The notes: a model not told the origin generated them from the letters alone. DNA of 64,000 bases from Paramacrobiotus metropolitanus (GCF_019649055.1 NW_026570343.1:186001-250000), one strand, 5' to 3'. Shown: positions 51,758 through 63,323, counted from the stretch's first letter. Program-made: numbers and translations.

Positions 51758-52949
51758 TCACTTTGGCTTGCGTTGGCGCCACGGTGTATAGGGCTCATTT
51801 GTAATGGACTCCGCTGGCTCACCGGTGCACGGATCCGCTATAATACAACAGGCTATCATCTGCGGTGTTCGCTTTCGCGCGCATCAAACAGGTTTCAGTT
51901 TTTTTTCCGGTATACAATTTATAAGTACCGGAAAAAAAAACAAAGATTGTTCTAAAGTGCGCGAAAGTGAACGCCACCTATTAAATTCATAATGCGTGAA
52001 ATTTGATTATTTAATCATTTTAACGCTGGAAACCGCAACTTTCGGCCTTTCGCAAGAACTATTGAGGTAATAATAAATTCTATGAAGCTTCGAAATTAGC
52101 TGTAATGAAACGAAACTAGCTGTAATGAAACAAAAATAGCTCCGAAACTAGCTGTAAGTTTACTCCATTTCCTTTCCAATAAAATTTTTGTATCAAAATA
52201 ATTCAAAAAGAATGTAACAGTGCGTAAATTTCACCCCTACAGTGTGGTGTATCAAAAGTCAGGACCTTGTTATTCGATTTTACCGAAGCATTGCTGACAG
52301 AGCCTAAAGCTACAGTTCAAGTATACTTAGTGGCGATTTAGAACTGCATCCACGTTCATCACAGCGAGTTTCTTGGATGTCCTTAATGCAGTAAAAACTT
52401 TTGAAATTCATTTTTAAATTTGAAAAATGGATCCGACTAAATTATAATTTAGTATTACTCTGCAGACTTTATACTGTGCTTACAGTGCCATATGCCGTAC
52501 GGCCCATCGATATCCCGATAAGGTTCCCAACCTGTCTCGTTCACCGGGTCCAGATGGAAGCGATACGGCAGGACGTCTCGCAGTGTGCGGTTATTCTGCC
52601 AGGCCCAGTGGTGTGCGAAGCAGCACTGCGTCATTACCCGGGTATCATCTCTATCACCGGGACGGCAGTTTCGGCAGTCGGGATAACCATCCTGAGGACA
52701 TAATGGCTGCGGGTTGAAAAAGACTTTCTCGCCATACTGGTTCACCAAGTCGATATCCCAACTGGTTATCATAACACTCTGGGTCTTCCACAAGAGGTCG
52801 TTGTTGCTGATGGGACCACCGTATGGTTCTTCGATCAGGACGTACTGAGGACGATCCGATGGTTGCCCTGACGGGATTGAGAAGTTGACGTGATCGCCGT
52901 TGATGGTCCGCAACAACGCGAAACCGGTGACGCCAAGAAAGAGGAACAT
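51758..52949 (-). CDS. Secreted cysteine-rich family protein, two exons
   Basis: Exon 1 is 52949-52484 and exon 2 51837-51758, for 181 residues. A signal peptide (MFLFLGVTGFALLRTINGD) is followed by DRPQYVLIEEPYGGP, the core LCPQDGYPDCRNCRPGDRDD, MTQCCFAHHWAWQNNRTL, RDVLPYRFHLDPV, and exon 2 DPCTGEPAESITNEPYTPW. The donor is GTAAGC and the acceptor TATAG. The third, cysteine-rich exon of the 43436 gene is not found, so this is a shorter subfamily with the copies at 58-59 and 62-63 kb. Intron 1 contains a palindromic MITE (51864-51975) and short tandem repeats. TATATAAG occurs about 80 bp upstream of the ATG. The frame is intact. Confidence 0.65.
51864..51975. mobile_element. Palindromic MITE in an intron
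   Basis: GGTGTTCGCTTTCGCGC at the left and GCGCGAAAGTGAACGCC at the right are near-perfect inverted ends. A second inverted pair, TTTTTTTTCCGGTA with TACCGGAAAAAAAA, lies inside, so the whole 112 bp can fold back. Confidence 0.65.
52088..52160. repeat. Short tandem repeat, about 20-bp unit
   Basis: Three to four imperfect copies of GAAACTAGCTGTAATGAAAC. Confidence 0.6.
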
Positions 52950-53023
52950 GTCGCTTAAGAAAAGCTAGACGTTACTATTATGAGTAATATTTTAACTTGA
53001 ACTAATTGTTGAGGACAGCACGT

Positions 53024-53035
53024 TCTTATATACTG
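53024..53035 (-). promoter_or_regulatory. TATA box of the 52949 gene
   Basis: AGTATATAAGAA on the minus strand, about 80 bp upstream of the ATG. Confidence 0.55.
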
Positions 53036-53266
53036 TCGCGTTCAGCCAACCTCGTCAGTATCTACCTTGGCTTGCCAGGCCATTTGCTGACGCTTTTCAA
53101 GTGGGTGTCTTGGGCCGCACTAAATCCAGGGAGTCTTCGGGGTACTTCACGAAGCCTCAAGTGTTTTGCTGTTGTAGTTTTCCCAGTATTGCGTATTGCG
53201 ACTGCCGGATAATTTTGCAAATTTGCAGCTACAGCAGCTTGCAAGTGGAATCATGAGACTAATTCT

Positions 53267-53287
53267 AAGTGGACGCTCCGGAAAAAG
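53267..53287 (-). promoter_or_regulatory. Shared upstream box of the secreted-protein family
   Basis: AAGTGGACGCTCCGGAAAAA, 318 bp upstream of the ATG at 52949. Confidence 0.5.
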
Positions 53288-54200
53288 TAAAACTTTAGCG
53301 GATCGACTGATGTCGCTTAGAAGAAAACATGAGCAGCATTCACCGGCAATTAACTTTCAGATTACTGAAATTCATTCCGGGTTCCCTACATACGGCGAAG
53401 AAGTTTTTGAGCCTGAAAGCTGCTTTATTTCTTGACTCGGTAACGGGCGGCATTCATTGTACTCTAAATGCAACGGTCAGTTCTTTTTATAGTGACTTTA
53501 TACTTCTGATGCGATAAATGTTTGACAATATTCTGAATAATTTGCTAACAAGCTCTGTACTTTTAGACGAAGCTGAAGTTCAGAACACTGCTAGATGACT
53601 TCGGGCATTGCTTTATTTCGTAGTTAATGTGAACTCTGCGTAGACTGTGCATACGAAAATTTTCAGTACAGCTTGCAAAATTTGTTGCCGAGAAAATGTC
53701 TGATGGTTACTAAAACTTGATTAAGCTTTCTTGTATACCGATTTTCCTGGATTTTCAATATATTACGCTGACATCTGCTTGGATTATGGGCTTCTTCGGC
53801 CTAATGCCAGCTGGCGCATTTGCTTCGCTATCATGTATTGCTTTGCTTCATTTGTAGTCTTGATGGTTCGCTCGCTTTGTGGATCCGACTTCACTTGGTT
53901 TTGTAATCGTTACGCGTTCGCCGTAAGTAGTCTGCTGTGCAATATTATGCCTTGCTTTTATCTGCACACAATTCATTTATGTACCTTTACAACGTCAAAA
54001 TTTTCGATAACTTCGGGAAAATCACGACAGCTGAGTACCTATGAAGGCTATGATTGCTATTTGGCATTACGAAGCAGCCTTGTGATCCGATACTTAGCTG
54101 CTATTTTACCCATTCCACTGCGCAAAACCAATCAAATCAAGTTTATGTTTTATCGACCGAAGCGTAGCGAAGGTCCTCTATGTTCAGCGTTCATGAAAAA
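53288..54200. other. Intergenic, no gene recognised
   Basis: The plus-strand frame 53731-54492 is long but its second half is minisatellite and its first half shows no domain. Confidence 0.4.
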
Positions 54201-54450
54201 TGTGGTGTCTGTCGGTCACCGCCATCAAATGCACACATGCGCGGCTTTCCTCAGTCAAATGCACATGCGCGCTGGCCGTGTATGCTCAAGGCGTGTGGAA
54301 AATGTGGTGTCTGTCGGTCACCGCCATCAAATGCACATATGCGCAGCCCTTCCTCAGTTAAATGCACATGCGCGCTGGCCGTATATACTCAAGGCGCGTG
54401 GAAACTGTGGTGTCTGTCGGTCACCGCCATCAAATGCACATATGCGCGGC
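54201..54450. repeat. Minisatellite, 102-103 bp unit
   Basis: TGTGGTGTCTGTCGGTCACC starts at 54201, 54303 and 54406. Each unit contains CACCGCCATCAAATGCACA, the reverse complement of the repeat core at 1-154. A related GAAATGCACACATGCACGG occurs at about 54729. Confidence 0.85.
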
Positions 54451-54460
54451 ATTCCTACTA

Positions 54461-54637
54461 CAGTGAAACCTGTCTTTTACATACACCGGTAAATACATAC
54501 ACCTGGAAATTACATACGCGGAAATTTTAACCGGTGCGTCCCGTAGACTGTAATATAACTCTGTGTAATACATACACCTGGATAGTACATACAGTTTTGC
54601 TTTAACCGAAGGTGTATTTGGTAAACAGGTTTCACTG
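54461..54637. mobile_element. Pogo/Tc1-mariner-type MITE
   Basis: 177 bp with perfect 13-bp inverted ends CAGTGAAACCTGT and TA target duplications (54459-54460 and 54638-54639). It has no coding capacity and is inserted into the minisatellite. The internal GGTGCGTCCCGTAGACTGTA relates it to the partial element at 47361. Confidence 0.88.
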
Positions 54638-54879
54638 TATTGAAATGCATACATACACGGTTTCCGCCATCTATGCATATCTGCAGTACGGTCACCACAT
54701 ACACAAACTATCACATAGGCACATACTATGAAATGCACACATGCACGGTCTCCATACTGTCAAAACAAAAATGCTGACTTTTTTTTTAAAATCATAAATT
54801 TTTAATCCATTGGTTCAACTACATCACTTCAACACATAATACACTGTAATCTTTCATAATAAAGATGTAATCTACAGTC

Positions 54880-57175
54880 TCAACCGACAACAGAGATAGA
54901 CGGTCTGATTATACTGAACATCTCATCTAAATTAGCCGATGCTGGTGCTGTTCCCATGACGGAGGCCGCATTCCCGCGTTGAATTTCAATGCTGAACCTC
55001 TGGCGCAGATACTCAATCGCCCGTATCTCGCCCGTTTCTGCGCGTATCATCTGTCCGAGTTCGGTGACCATGCGAGAAGCGTCTGGTCCCAAAGGTCCGA
55101 GTGTTTCGACGCCTACTGCACGGAACATGTAGTCCGGTGTGATGTCACGATACTTCGCCACTTTATCCTGCTCTGCGCGCCGCGGCTGCTCCCGCTTGTT
55201 TCGATGTTGCCACGATGTGCGACAAGGCTACTGTGCACACACATGTAGCATCCCAGGTCAACATCTTTCCTCTTTCCCACGGGACCAACGTCACTCCCTC
55301 GGGACGCATACCATTGGTTAGGCAGATACCGGGTGGTTCCAGTTCCGTTTCAATACCTGCTGAAGCGAAGGCGCGCTTTAAGGTGGCATTAAGGCAGCTG
55401 TGTCTGGACATCCGGCCCCGGCTTTTTTTGCAACTTAGGCCATCATATCCTCGTGAGTCTACCCATTCACCGCAGATGCAACGGTGTGGTGTGGTGATCG
55501 GTACTCCGAGGCGCAGGCCGACTGCGATTCTGAGTGTGGTATCGTTCAGGAAATTTCCCAGTGATGCTGCTGGGAGCGCTTCCAGCCATGCCCCGTTTTC
55601 TTTGCTGCTCACGCCTCGGAGACGGGCTTCACTGGACATGTCTGACTGTGCGGCCGCCAACAAAGCTTCCGTTGAACCCTGGATGACTGGTTCGTCCCAT
55701 GTTTTCTGGTGCTTTCGGGTTTCGAGAGTCGGGAGATCAGCCCCGCTCATTCGCTGCCACTCTTCTACGGCGCCACGACAGTACCTTTCCGGGTCGAAAT
55801 CAACTATCTCGCAGGTAAGTTGAGCCACTGAGTAAGCCGAGGCCAAAAAGGCCGGCAGAGCTAGCTTCTCAATGCTCCGAATTCCGAGACCACCCTGTGC
55901 GACCGGCAAGGACGCTTGCATCCATATGGCGTCGGTAATTTCCACATTGGTAACTGCGCACAGGCAGCCGATTATCATTCTGTCGAACTGTCGCAACAAA
56001 TCTGGTTGAAGATAACAACGTGCAGTGCGTAATCTGTAAATCATTCTTACAGGTCCCATACTACATTTCAGAAGGTACAAAGCATGGTGAGCAGGCAAGA
56101 GAGTCAAACGCTGAGTCATCCTCGCGATCTTTTCAGTTTCGGCGACGAGAGTGCCCGCAACTGCGTCGCTGTGTAATGGTGCACCAAGGTAGGTCAACTC
56201 ATCCAGGTGTGGGAACTGCAAATCAGGAAAGGACTGGACAAAGGCGTCAGTTACTCGTTGGCGTTCTGTTTCTGACCCTCCGATCACCACTAGTTCGCAT
56301 TTCGCAATGTTTAAATGCAAACCAGACTTTTTCAGCTCTTCTTGTAGTGTGTACAGGTCATCGTACACGTCTTCAGGGTCACCTCCCAGTGCATCGTCAT
56401 CCAAAAAGCTCTCACTGAATTTGGATTTCAGGTGACGGTGTGGTTTTATGGTCGCTAGGCAATACAGCAGTGGACCAAGGGGATCACCCTGTTGTATCCC
56501 AGCTTGTGAAGAGACGCGGTAGGTACCGTGTAGTAGAACTGATGGTGAACCATAACACTGCCACACGTACCGGTAGTACTGTGGCAAAAATTCTTCAGCT
56601 GCTTCCAAGATCTTATTCCGATCGAGAGAATTGAAGGCATTTCGGACATCCAATTTCAGGAATGCTTGAACTTTGTCGCTTTCAGCAGCGTTCTCGATAA
56701 AGCAGCGTGCACCATGAACTGCTGCTTCCACGCCGCCTTTTGTGGCAAAACCTAGTTGGAGAGGCTGCAGTTCACTTTTCAAATGACGCAATCTGTAGGA
56801 TACAATACGGGATACAAGCCGGCGTATAGTTAAACCAACTGCAATGGGCCGTACTCCATTGTCCTTCTTCTTGAAGGCAAATAAATTGGCACCGTATAAT
56901 ATGGCGGTGATTTCGGGGTGCACTTCCCCCCGTAGCATAATGTTTGCTACGTCTGCCAAGGCGATGCACAGATTCTTCGCCACTTCACGATTTTTCCAAA
57001 ATGCTGACTGGTCGTATAAACTCGAGCGGCGTGTAAGATGTGGTGTACCCTGTTCACCATCTCTCTCTCTAAAGTGTCCAGAGGCGTGGTAGCCGTATGA
57101 AAACCCTGTGGTGCCTATTTGCGTTACGGGTACGCTCAGCGACAGCATTTTGGATACCGATGAGCTGCAGAACAC
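54880..57175 (-). pseudogene. R2-type non-LTR reverse transcriptase with restriction-like endonuclease, frameshifted
   Basis: The main frame (57175-55163, 670 residues) has RT motifs KKKDNGVRPIAVG at about 102-114, LQLGFATKGGVEAAVHGA, FLKLDVRNAFNS (172-183), IQQGDPLGPLLY (227-238) and the catalytic FLDDDALGG (257-265). The C-terminus has the cysteine/histidine signature CICGEWVDSRG..SCKK..GRMSRH and the endonuclease segment ending MLTWDATC. A one-base shift near 55180 moves the end of the protein into 55161-54880 (KYRDITPDYMFRAVGVETLG). N-terminal zinc finger and Myb domains of the R2 superclade are missing. It is a 5'-truncated copy of an element that probably targets a specific site; clade not determined. 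Confidence 0.75.
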
Positions 57176-58565
57176 TTCGAGCTCTCAGCTGCACAAATTT
57201 TTTCTAAAGCGAATTACAGAGAGACTCGGTTAATTAAGCACATTCCACAGATGCGTTCATCTAATTATCAGGCAAGCATTACTTTGTTGCCGTGCATTTT
57301 GCCCGGTTAGAGTGGGTATACAGAATACACGTTTTTTCCTTACACCAACTCTGTTGCTCAAGATGTGCCAGGCAATACAGTAACCGATACGACGATGCCC
57401 TTCTACCGTTGCACTATTTGTTGCTAAAATCAATATTTTTAAATACTGTAACCCGCTCCATGAAACTGGAACACAAAGCCTGGAAGTCCGGAAATAGTCA
57501 TACCTTCTTGGTATGACCAGCGCGCTCCCGGCATGCCAGAGCTGCGTCCTGATCTGACCGTAGGTAGTGCAGTTTCGTGGAGGGCAACAGTAGTTAACGT
57601 GAAAATATTCGCAAACCGCATTTAACAGTCAGCTCATGTGGAATATATTTTGGTATTTCGCTGGGAAAGTTACCGCCATTTACTCGAATCGCGATTGAGT
57701 AAAACAAACAAGACTTGACGTTACCTGATTCTTCCAAAAAAATTGGGAACTGCAATACTGTCGAAAAACACGTCTATAGACGGTAAAACCATGCATCCGG
57801 CAGCCAGGCAGGTCATCCACCGTAACTGAGACCGTAAATACATGTCCCTCCGAGAAGACTTTAGTTTTACACAATGTTTTTCAATATGACCGGCAAAAAT
57901 GTCCGATTCAAAACTTTTGCTATACGTATTCCGAGAACAGCGGAATATTGATCTACCTGGGAGGGGATCTGCTCCACTATCCAGTAGCTCAAAGCACTGG
58001 CCTCCACCCCCTTACGCGTCACCGGTTACATGGCTGTACTCTACAGACACTGTACATACTTCAACATAGTCACAATAATTCTACAAATTTTTGCTAATAA
58101 GTTGATGAAAAATATTTAGGAATTTACTGCTACGCTTCGGTCATACAGTGCCCGCCAGAAGCGAGTGCACTTTCCTAGTTATACAATATCTCAACTTCGT
58201 GTGGTCGCTTTATGTTGGTTGTGGAATCGGTTCAGAACGACGCAGTGTCGAAACCACTGTATCATACTGTTCTACTGTTTTATCATACTGTACTAGCAAT
58301 CACGAAACAACATATCGAAGAAAAATCGAGGTAAAATTAAAACTAGATAGAACACGACTGATTATTAAGAACGTCCAGTGGATATCACAGTGCCCTTACA
58401 GTTTTTGCACTTTTGAAAGTTAGCGCATGGAATTAATCCTGCTAGAGAAGAAGATGCGAAAATAACACGCTTTCAACAGAATACGGCACAACGTTTGTTT
58501 TTATTTGGTTTTTTGTTCCAGGCTTAAAGTGATATACGAACCAATAGTAATGGACATGACGGATA
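57176..58565. other. Intergenic, no gene recognised
   Basis: No supported gene. From about 58440 the sequence begins to match the 3' flank of the copy at 62 kb. Confidence 0.45.
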
Positions 58566-59005
58566 TTAGTCCGTCGCTGGCTCCCCGTACATGGATTCGC
58601 TAAGAAATGCAAAGTCCAGTTAACAACAGTACACCGACTAACGCTTATGCTACTTGGTAAACGGATATTTATTTGAACGGGCAAAGGTTTTCAAGCAAAA
58701 CGGCCATTTATAAAATAATTGGTTGGCCTAGGTACTATGCCATACGCCACCGGGCCCGCCGTTCCAGCTGTAATTCGGCTGTGTACTGGGTCAACGGCCA
58801 CGGGGTCTAAATGGAAACGGTAAGGGAGGATATCGCGAAGGGTGCGGTTATTCTTCCAGGCCCAGTGATGTGAAAAGCAGCACTGCGTCATCACTAAATA
58901 GTCGTCCGGCTTCCCCGGGCTGCAGTCGCGGCAATGTGGATTACCATCCTTGGGGCACAGCGGCAGTTCGTAATTGACCCGCACGTTGTACTCAGTGACT
59001 TGTTG
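58566..59005 (-). pseudogene. Secreted cysteine-rich family pseudogene, 5'-truncated
   Basis: It keeps YNVRVNYELPLCPKDGNPHC, RDCSPGKPDDYLVMTQCCFS and HHWAWKNNRTLRDILPYRFH, very close to the 62-kb copy. The signal-peptide part is replaced by unrelated short repeats (GTGAAGGTGAATGCACG) with an upstream in-frame stop. The expected GTAAG donor after the core is changed to GGCCA. The downstream exon (about 58605-58510) has lost one base in the PCTGE segment. Clearly dead. Confidence 0.65.
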
Positions 59006-59194
59006 CATTTGCTATACCAGCGCAAACGCCAAGAATATGTGTGAAGGTGAATGCACGTTGTGTGAAGGTGGATGCACGGAAGACAACCATTTAAAGAAGC
59101 GGACAGTAGCAAATCAAAATTAACTAACCCGGACCTGGAAGGTAGGATAAGTAAGGTAACATTAGTAAGGTAGGTGCATTTCTTCACAGTAGTC

Positions 59195-60225
59195 TACGTA
59201 TTCCTACGTATTCCCCCTGTACTCTTGCTGTATTCGCCCCGTATTCCTCCCTATGCCGACCGTATGATTTCTGTATTCGCTAAGTGGGCTACCGTATTCC
59301 TACGTATTCCGCCTGTATTCTGCCCAAATTCAAGGCGTATTCTAAATTTTCTAATTCGGAAACCAAAGAATACATGGGGAATACAGGCAAAATACGGTAG
59401 AATACGGGGACACACTAAAGAAGACAGCAGTCATGTTAAATTAAAGATATATAATGGAAAATCCCTCGCGAATACAGTAGGAATACAGGCAGAATACGGA
59501 TGGAATATGTGGGAATACAGCTAAAGAGTAAAGGTAAGAGTATCTTGATCATAGTGGCAAGATTAATATATCTGTGGAGTGTGTCCGTATTCCGACGTAT
59601 TCTACCTGTATTCTGCTGTATACCGTAATTATCGAATTAGAGCCCCAGGGTTACAAATATTTCAAACGCCTCACGGGGTGGGCTCCAATTACGGGCATGG
59701 GCTTGTATTTCGGTGGGGGCTTCAATTTTTCTAACTAAGTTTTTTGACATTCGCTAACATGGGCTATATAGCATTTAATTAAGCCCATGGGCTTATATTT
59801 CGGGGGGAGCTTATAATTTTCAAATGACCTTGAGGGTGGGCTCTAATTACGGGGGGAGCTTCTGTTTCGGGGGGAGCTTTTAATTCGATAATTACGGTAC
59901 CTAAAGTATTCCCTAACTGGCTTATCTAACCTCTGTGGCTACTGTCTACTTGCAGCATAGCAGCGCATTCCCACGTATTCAGTCCGTATTCACCACGTAT
60001 TCCCTGCTGTTCTAGTTAAAAACCTAAGAAACCTAAGAAACCGAAGAATACATTGTCAACACGGACAGCATACGGGTAGAATACGTGGGAATACGGTAGT
60101 ATCCAGCAGAGGAAACGTAGTCAGACGTACTTGCATAAGCTAAATAATAGAGAACATAACGTGAATACAGACAGAATACGTGTGGGATACATAGGAATAC
60201 GTGGAATACAATCAACAAAAAAAGG
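59195..60225. repeat. Foldback arrays of GTATTC/GAATAC motifs
   Basis: Left arms rich in CGTATTCC and CCTGTATTCTGCC (59195-59345 and 59585-59620 plus 59960-60005) face right arms rich in GGAATACAGG and GAATACGTGGGAATACGG (59385-59520 and 60045-60210). Two diverged copies of one foldback element seem to lie in tandem, the second split by the MITE at 59623-59897. Confidence 0.65.
59623..59897. mobile_element. Tc1/mariner-type MITE nested in a foldback repeat
   Basis: 275 bp with perfect 17-bp inverted ends CCGTAATTATCGAATTA and TA duplications at 59621-59622 and 59898-59899. The inside repeats CGGGGGGAGCTT-type units. No ORF. Confidence 0.88.
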
Positions 60226-60277
60226 GGCCGATTTTATAGAGTGGTACGAAATGGGCCATAGGTGAGGTAGGACCCGG

Positions 60278-60457
60278 AATGAGGACTATCCCCAGAATAT
60301 CGCAGTTGCCGACACCGCCTTCCCACGGCTCCTCGATCAGGACTTATGGAGGGCGATCGGTAGGCTGACCTTCTGGGGTGCTGACGCGGCCATAATCTCC
60401 GTTCGCAGTACAAAATACTACGAAGCCGGTCCCGAACAGCAACAGAGTATTGAACAT
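60278..60457 (-). pseudogene. Secreted cysteine-rich family pseudogene, 5' fragment
   Basis: It starts MFNTLLLFGTGFVVFCTANG and continues STPEGQPTDRPP, stop, VLIEEPWEGG, matching the N-terminus of the 62993 gene with a nonsense codon where that gene has tyrosine. Homology ends after a 'NCDILG' segment; the cysteine core is missing. Confidence 0.75.
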
Positions 60458-60771
60458 CTTCCTTAAAAAGGCTACAGTTTCTTGCTAAACGGAATATTAA
60501 ACTGTATTCGGTTGTGCCTGCTGGTGAAACGCATTTACCTAATACTGCCGAAGTAGGCTCAGCAGAAGCCCCGTCAGCACATGTCCCGAGCTAGCCGCAC
60601 CATTTCCCGGCGCCAGGTAGCAAGTGTCGCGTAAAACTCCGAGAATGTTTGTATCAAACACTCACCATTCTCGGAATTTGCTGGCGTTGTTTGCCACGAG
60701 AACCAAGTACATATCACGACTGGAATTTGGTAACTGTCTGAGGTTTTAGGGGAAATCATGCGACCGATTTC

Positions 60772-60791
60772 AAGTGGACGAATGGGAAAAG
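60772..60791 (-). promoter_or_regulatory. Shared upstream box of the secreted-protein family
   Basis: AAGTGGACGAATGGGAAAAG, about 315 bp upstream of the pseudogene start at 60457. Confidence 0.45.
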
Positions 60792-61330
60792 TGAAATTTT
60801 CTAACCGATAAAGCTTTTCCGCTAACGAAGAAGAACTCAAGTGCTCCGTGACAATCGGCATGGAAATTTGCTGTATGCAGTTCCTGCAGACGGGGATTCA
60901 GTACAGAGAAAAAGCGCTGTGCGTAAAGTTAACTCAAAACAGGCCAATCAAGGGGGTGGTGGAATGTCATGACTCGTGGATCAACGAACTCTCTTTCTTA
61001 GTAAATCAAACGTGTCGGAACCTTCCTGTTCTCTAATTTGTCTACTCGATCAAGTTTTTAAGCGTGAATTTACCGAAGACAAAATAAAACCTCCGAGTAC
61101 AATAATTATAAAAGCTGGGGTTATGCGTCCATTTAGTCCTAGACTGAACATTTATCTATAATAGTATTGTAAAACGTATCACAGAAAATGACTAGTAGTT
61201 TTCAAAATCCGATTCAGTATATAGTCGCCGGTCTTCTTGGATTTTCACCCTAGCAAAAATATGTTCGCGACAATGTTGATTTTTGTCAACGACAACACAT
61301 CTTTACGTACAGATACATAAACCCAGCGAC

Positions 61331-61607
61331 ATACAAGCCCGTTTTCAAACCTGTAGACCGCTGTAAGTGGGATATTTGAAAAACGTGGGCTTGAGCCATT
61401 CAAGGCAAGGTGCTTCGGCACGTCACGGCGTATTGGTCATTAACGCCACTGCGGTGTGAGGGGTGTGTGAGAGAGACAAGTATGAGATAGACTGAGTGCT
61501 CTACGCCAATGCATCCAGTGTAGAGTAGATAAAATCTAGCCTTTAACTGTGCGCTTATTCACTGCGTCGCGCTTACAGCGGTCTACAGGTTTGAAAACGG
61601 GCTTGTA
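61331..61607. mobile_element. MITE with 36-bp perfect inverted ends
   Basis: 61331-61366 (starting TACAAGCCCGTTTTCAAACC) and 61572-61607 are exact reverse complements, enclosing about 205 bp of non-coding sequence. The target duplication is unclear. Confidence 0.8.
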
Positions 61608-61635
61608 CATACAATGTCATACAGGTACAGATACA

Positions 61636-61805
61636 TACTGTAGCGGCTCGATCAAGTGGCACCACAGAGTCTGTGTACGGGAAATCAGCACTTGCAAAGT
61701 GTGCATTACTCGTGCTTGCAAAGCGCATGAGCATGCACACGCTGCGTGTGTGCGGTTTCCCCGTACACCAACTCTGTGGTGCCACTTGATCGAACCGCTA
61801 CAGTA
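61636..61805. mobile_element. Foldback element with about 46-bp inverted arms
   Basis: The left arm starts TACTGTAGCGGCTCGATCAA and the right arm (61760-61805) is its reverse complement with about three mismatches. The centre contains iterated CTTGCAAAG/GCATGAGCATG motifs. It lies only 28 bp from the preceding MITE. Confidence 0.75.
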
Positions 61806-62289
61806 CATGATACATGTACCCAGAAAACCAAAAAAAGTGATTAAAACACCGGCATAGCATTTACAACTTGATACATTTCGTGCTAAAATTTGAGAAGCCT
61901 TACAAAAGTTCCTAAATAGATGAAAAATTTTAGAACGACCTTAACAACCTGACTTCGTTTTCGTTAAACCTCATTCCGTGTAGACGTCTGAAGTTGCGGC
62001 GTCGGTTCGAAACGGCCCAAATCGGAATGCGAATTTTATTATTTTGTGGTCACGCTGATAAACTCGTACGAAATCACTCAGCCACAAGGTGAAAAAAAAC
62101 TGAGATATTACAAAACGTCAAAAATTACACAAGACAAGGGTGAATTTCAAGAACAGCCATTGGACATAGCAGTGCCCTTGCAGTACTGCGATTTTTAAAG
62201 TGATTATGACGGATAAACCCCATGACGGTAGAAAATGGGGAAGAGCACTCTGAGAGTGTTGACAGAATATGCCACCTCCATGTTCGTAT

Positions 62290-62993
62290 TTACTGGGTGT
62301 TCTGTCGCAGGCTTAAGGGAGTATATGCACCATTGGTAATGTCGGCCGCTGGCTCACCCGTACACGGATCCGCTAAAAACAGACCACACTCCCGTTAACA
62401 ACAGTAAACCAAGTGACGCTTATGCTGCATGAAAAACGGATGTCTATTTAAACTGGCAAATTTTCAAACAGAACTATTTTTTACATTTAATTGATTTGCT
62501 TACTTAGCCATGTGCCAACTGCCCCGCTTCTTTCCTTGTCGTACTTTGCTGAGTTCTCTCTGCTGATGTCATCGGTAACAGGGTCCAGATGGAAACGGTA
62601 CGGGAGCACATCGCGGAGGGAGCGGTTATTCTTCCAGGCCCAGTGATGCGAGAAGCAGCACTGCGTCATCACTAAATAGTCGCTATACTCTCCCGGTTCG
62701 CAGTCGCGACAATGGGGATTACCATCCTTGGGACACAACGGCAGACCGTAACGGAAACGCATATTATAGTCATCGATTATTTTCCACTGGTCCGCAGTCG
62801 GAGTGTGATCCGAATAGCCCTGCAGCCAGAGGATTTCCCAGTTGCTGATACCACCTGGCCACGGCTCTTCGATCTGGACATAGGAAGGCCGATCGGTAGG
62901 CTGGCCTTCTGGGGTGCTGAAACAGACGTAATCGCCGCCAGCGGTCCACAACGCTACAATGCCGCTCCCAAATAGCAGTAGAGTTTTAAACAT
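62290..62993 (-). CDS. Secreted cysteine-rich family protein, two exons
   Basis: Exon 1 is 62993-62504 and exon 2 62372-62290, for 190 residues. A signal peptide (MFKTLLLFGSGIVALWTAGG) is followed by STPEGQPTDRPSYVQIEEPW, PGGISNWEILWL, the core LCPKDGNPHCRDCEPGEYSD, MTQCCFSHHWAWKNNRSL, RDVLPYRFHLDPV, and exon 2 DPCTGEPAADITNGAYTP. The donor is GTAAGC and the acceptor TTTAG. Exon 2 has the same length (83 bp) as the exon-2 frame to its stop in the 43436 gene. No lesion; this is the best-preserved two-exon copy. The upstream box is at 63304. Role unknown, presumably extracellular. Confidence 0.68.
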
Positions 62994-63303
62994 CTTCCTT
63001 AAAGATGCTACAGTCTCTTTTTTCCGGTTATGAGATTGTATTCGGTTGTTTATGCCGGTGAAGCGTATCTTATGCCGCCCGTGGTCGGCCGAAAAAATGC
63101 CTCGTCAGAACTTGTCCAGAACTGGCCGCACCATTTCCGGGTCTTGAGTACCACTGCCGCGCATGATCTAGGGAATACTTGGAGAAAACACTTAACATTC
63201 TGGTGAATTTGCTGGCGGTGTTTTTCACGAGAACTGAGTACGTATCACGATGGAATGTGGTAAGTGTCTGCATGTATTTATGTGAAACAACGCGGCCGGT
63301 CTC

Positions 63304-63323
63304 AAGTGGACGGTTCGAAAAAA
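63304..63323 (-). promoter_or_regulatory. Shared upstream box of the secreted-protein family
   Basis: AAGTGGACGGTTCGAAAAAA, 311 bp upstream of the ATG at 62993. Confidence 0.5.

Larger units (their letters stand above)
60458..62289. other. Intergenic with two inverted-repeat elements
   Basis: Apart from the upstream box at 60772 and the inverted repeats at 61331-61607 and 61636-61805, nothing recognised. Confidence 0.45.

Noticed and set aside
54201-54450. CRISPR-like spaced repeats
   Set aside because: The units are long, contiguous and eukaryotic minisatellite in nature, without unique spacers or cas genes.
53731-54492. 253-codon plus-strand frame
   Set aside because: The second half is minisatellite translation (repeating VGHRHQMHICAA-type units); the first half lacks any domain.
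61549-61857. Frames on both strands of about 100 codons
   Set aside because: They lie within the inverted-repeat element and are mirror images created by the palindrome.
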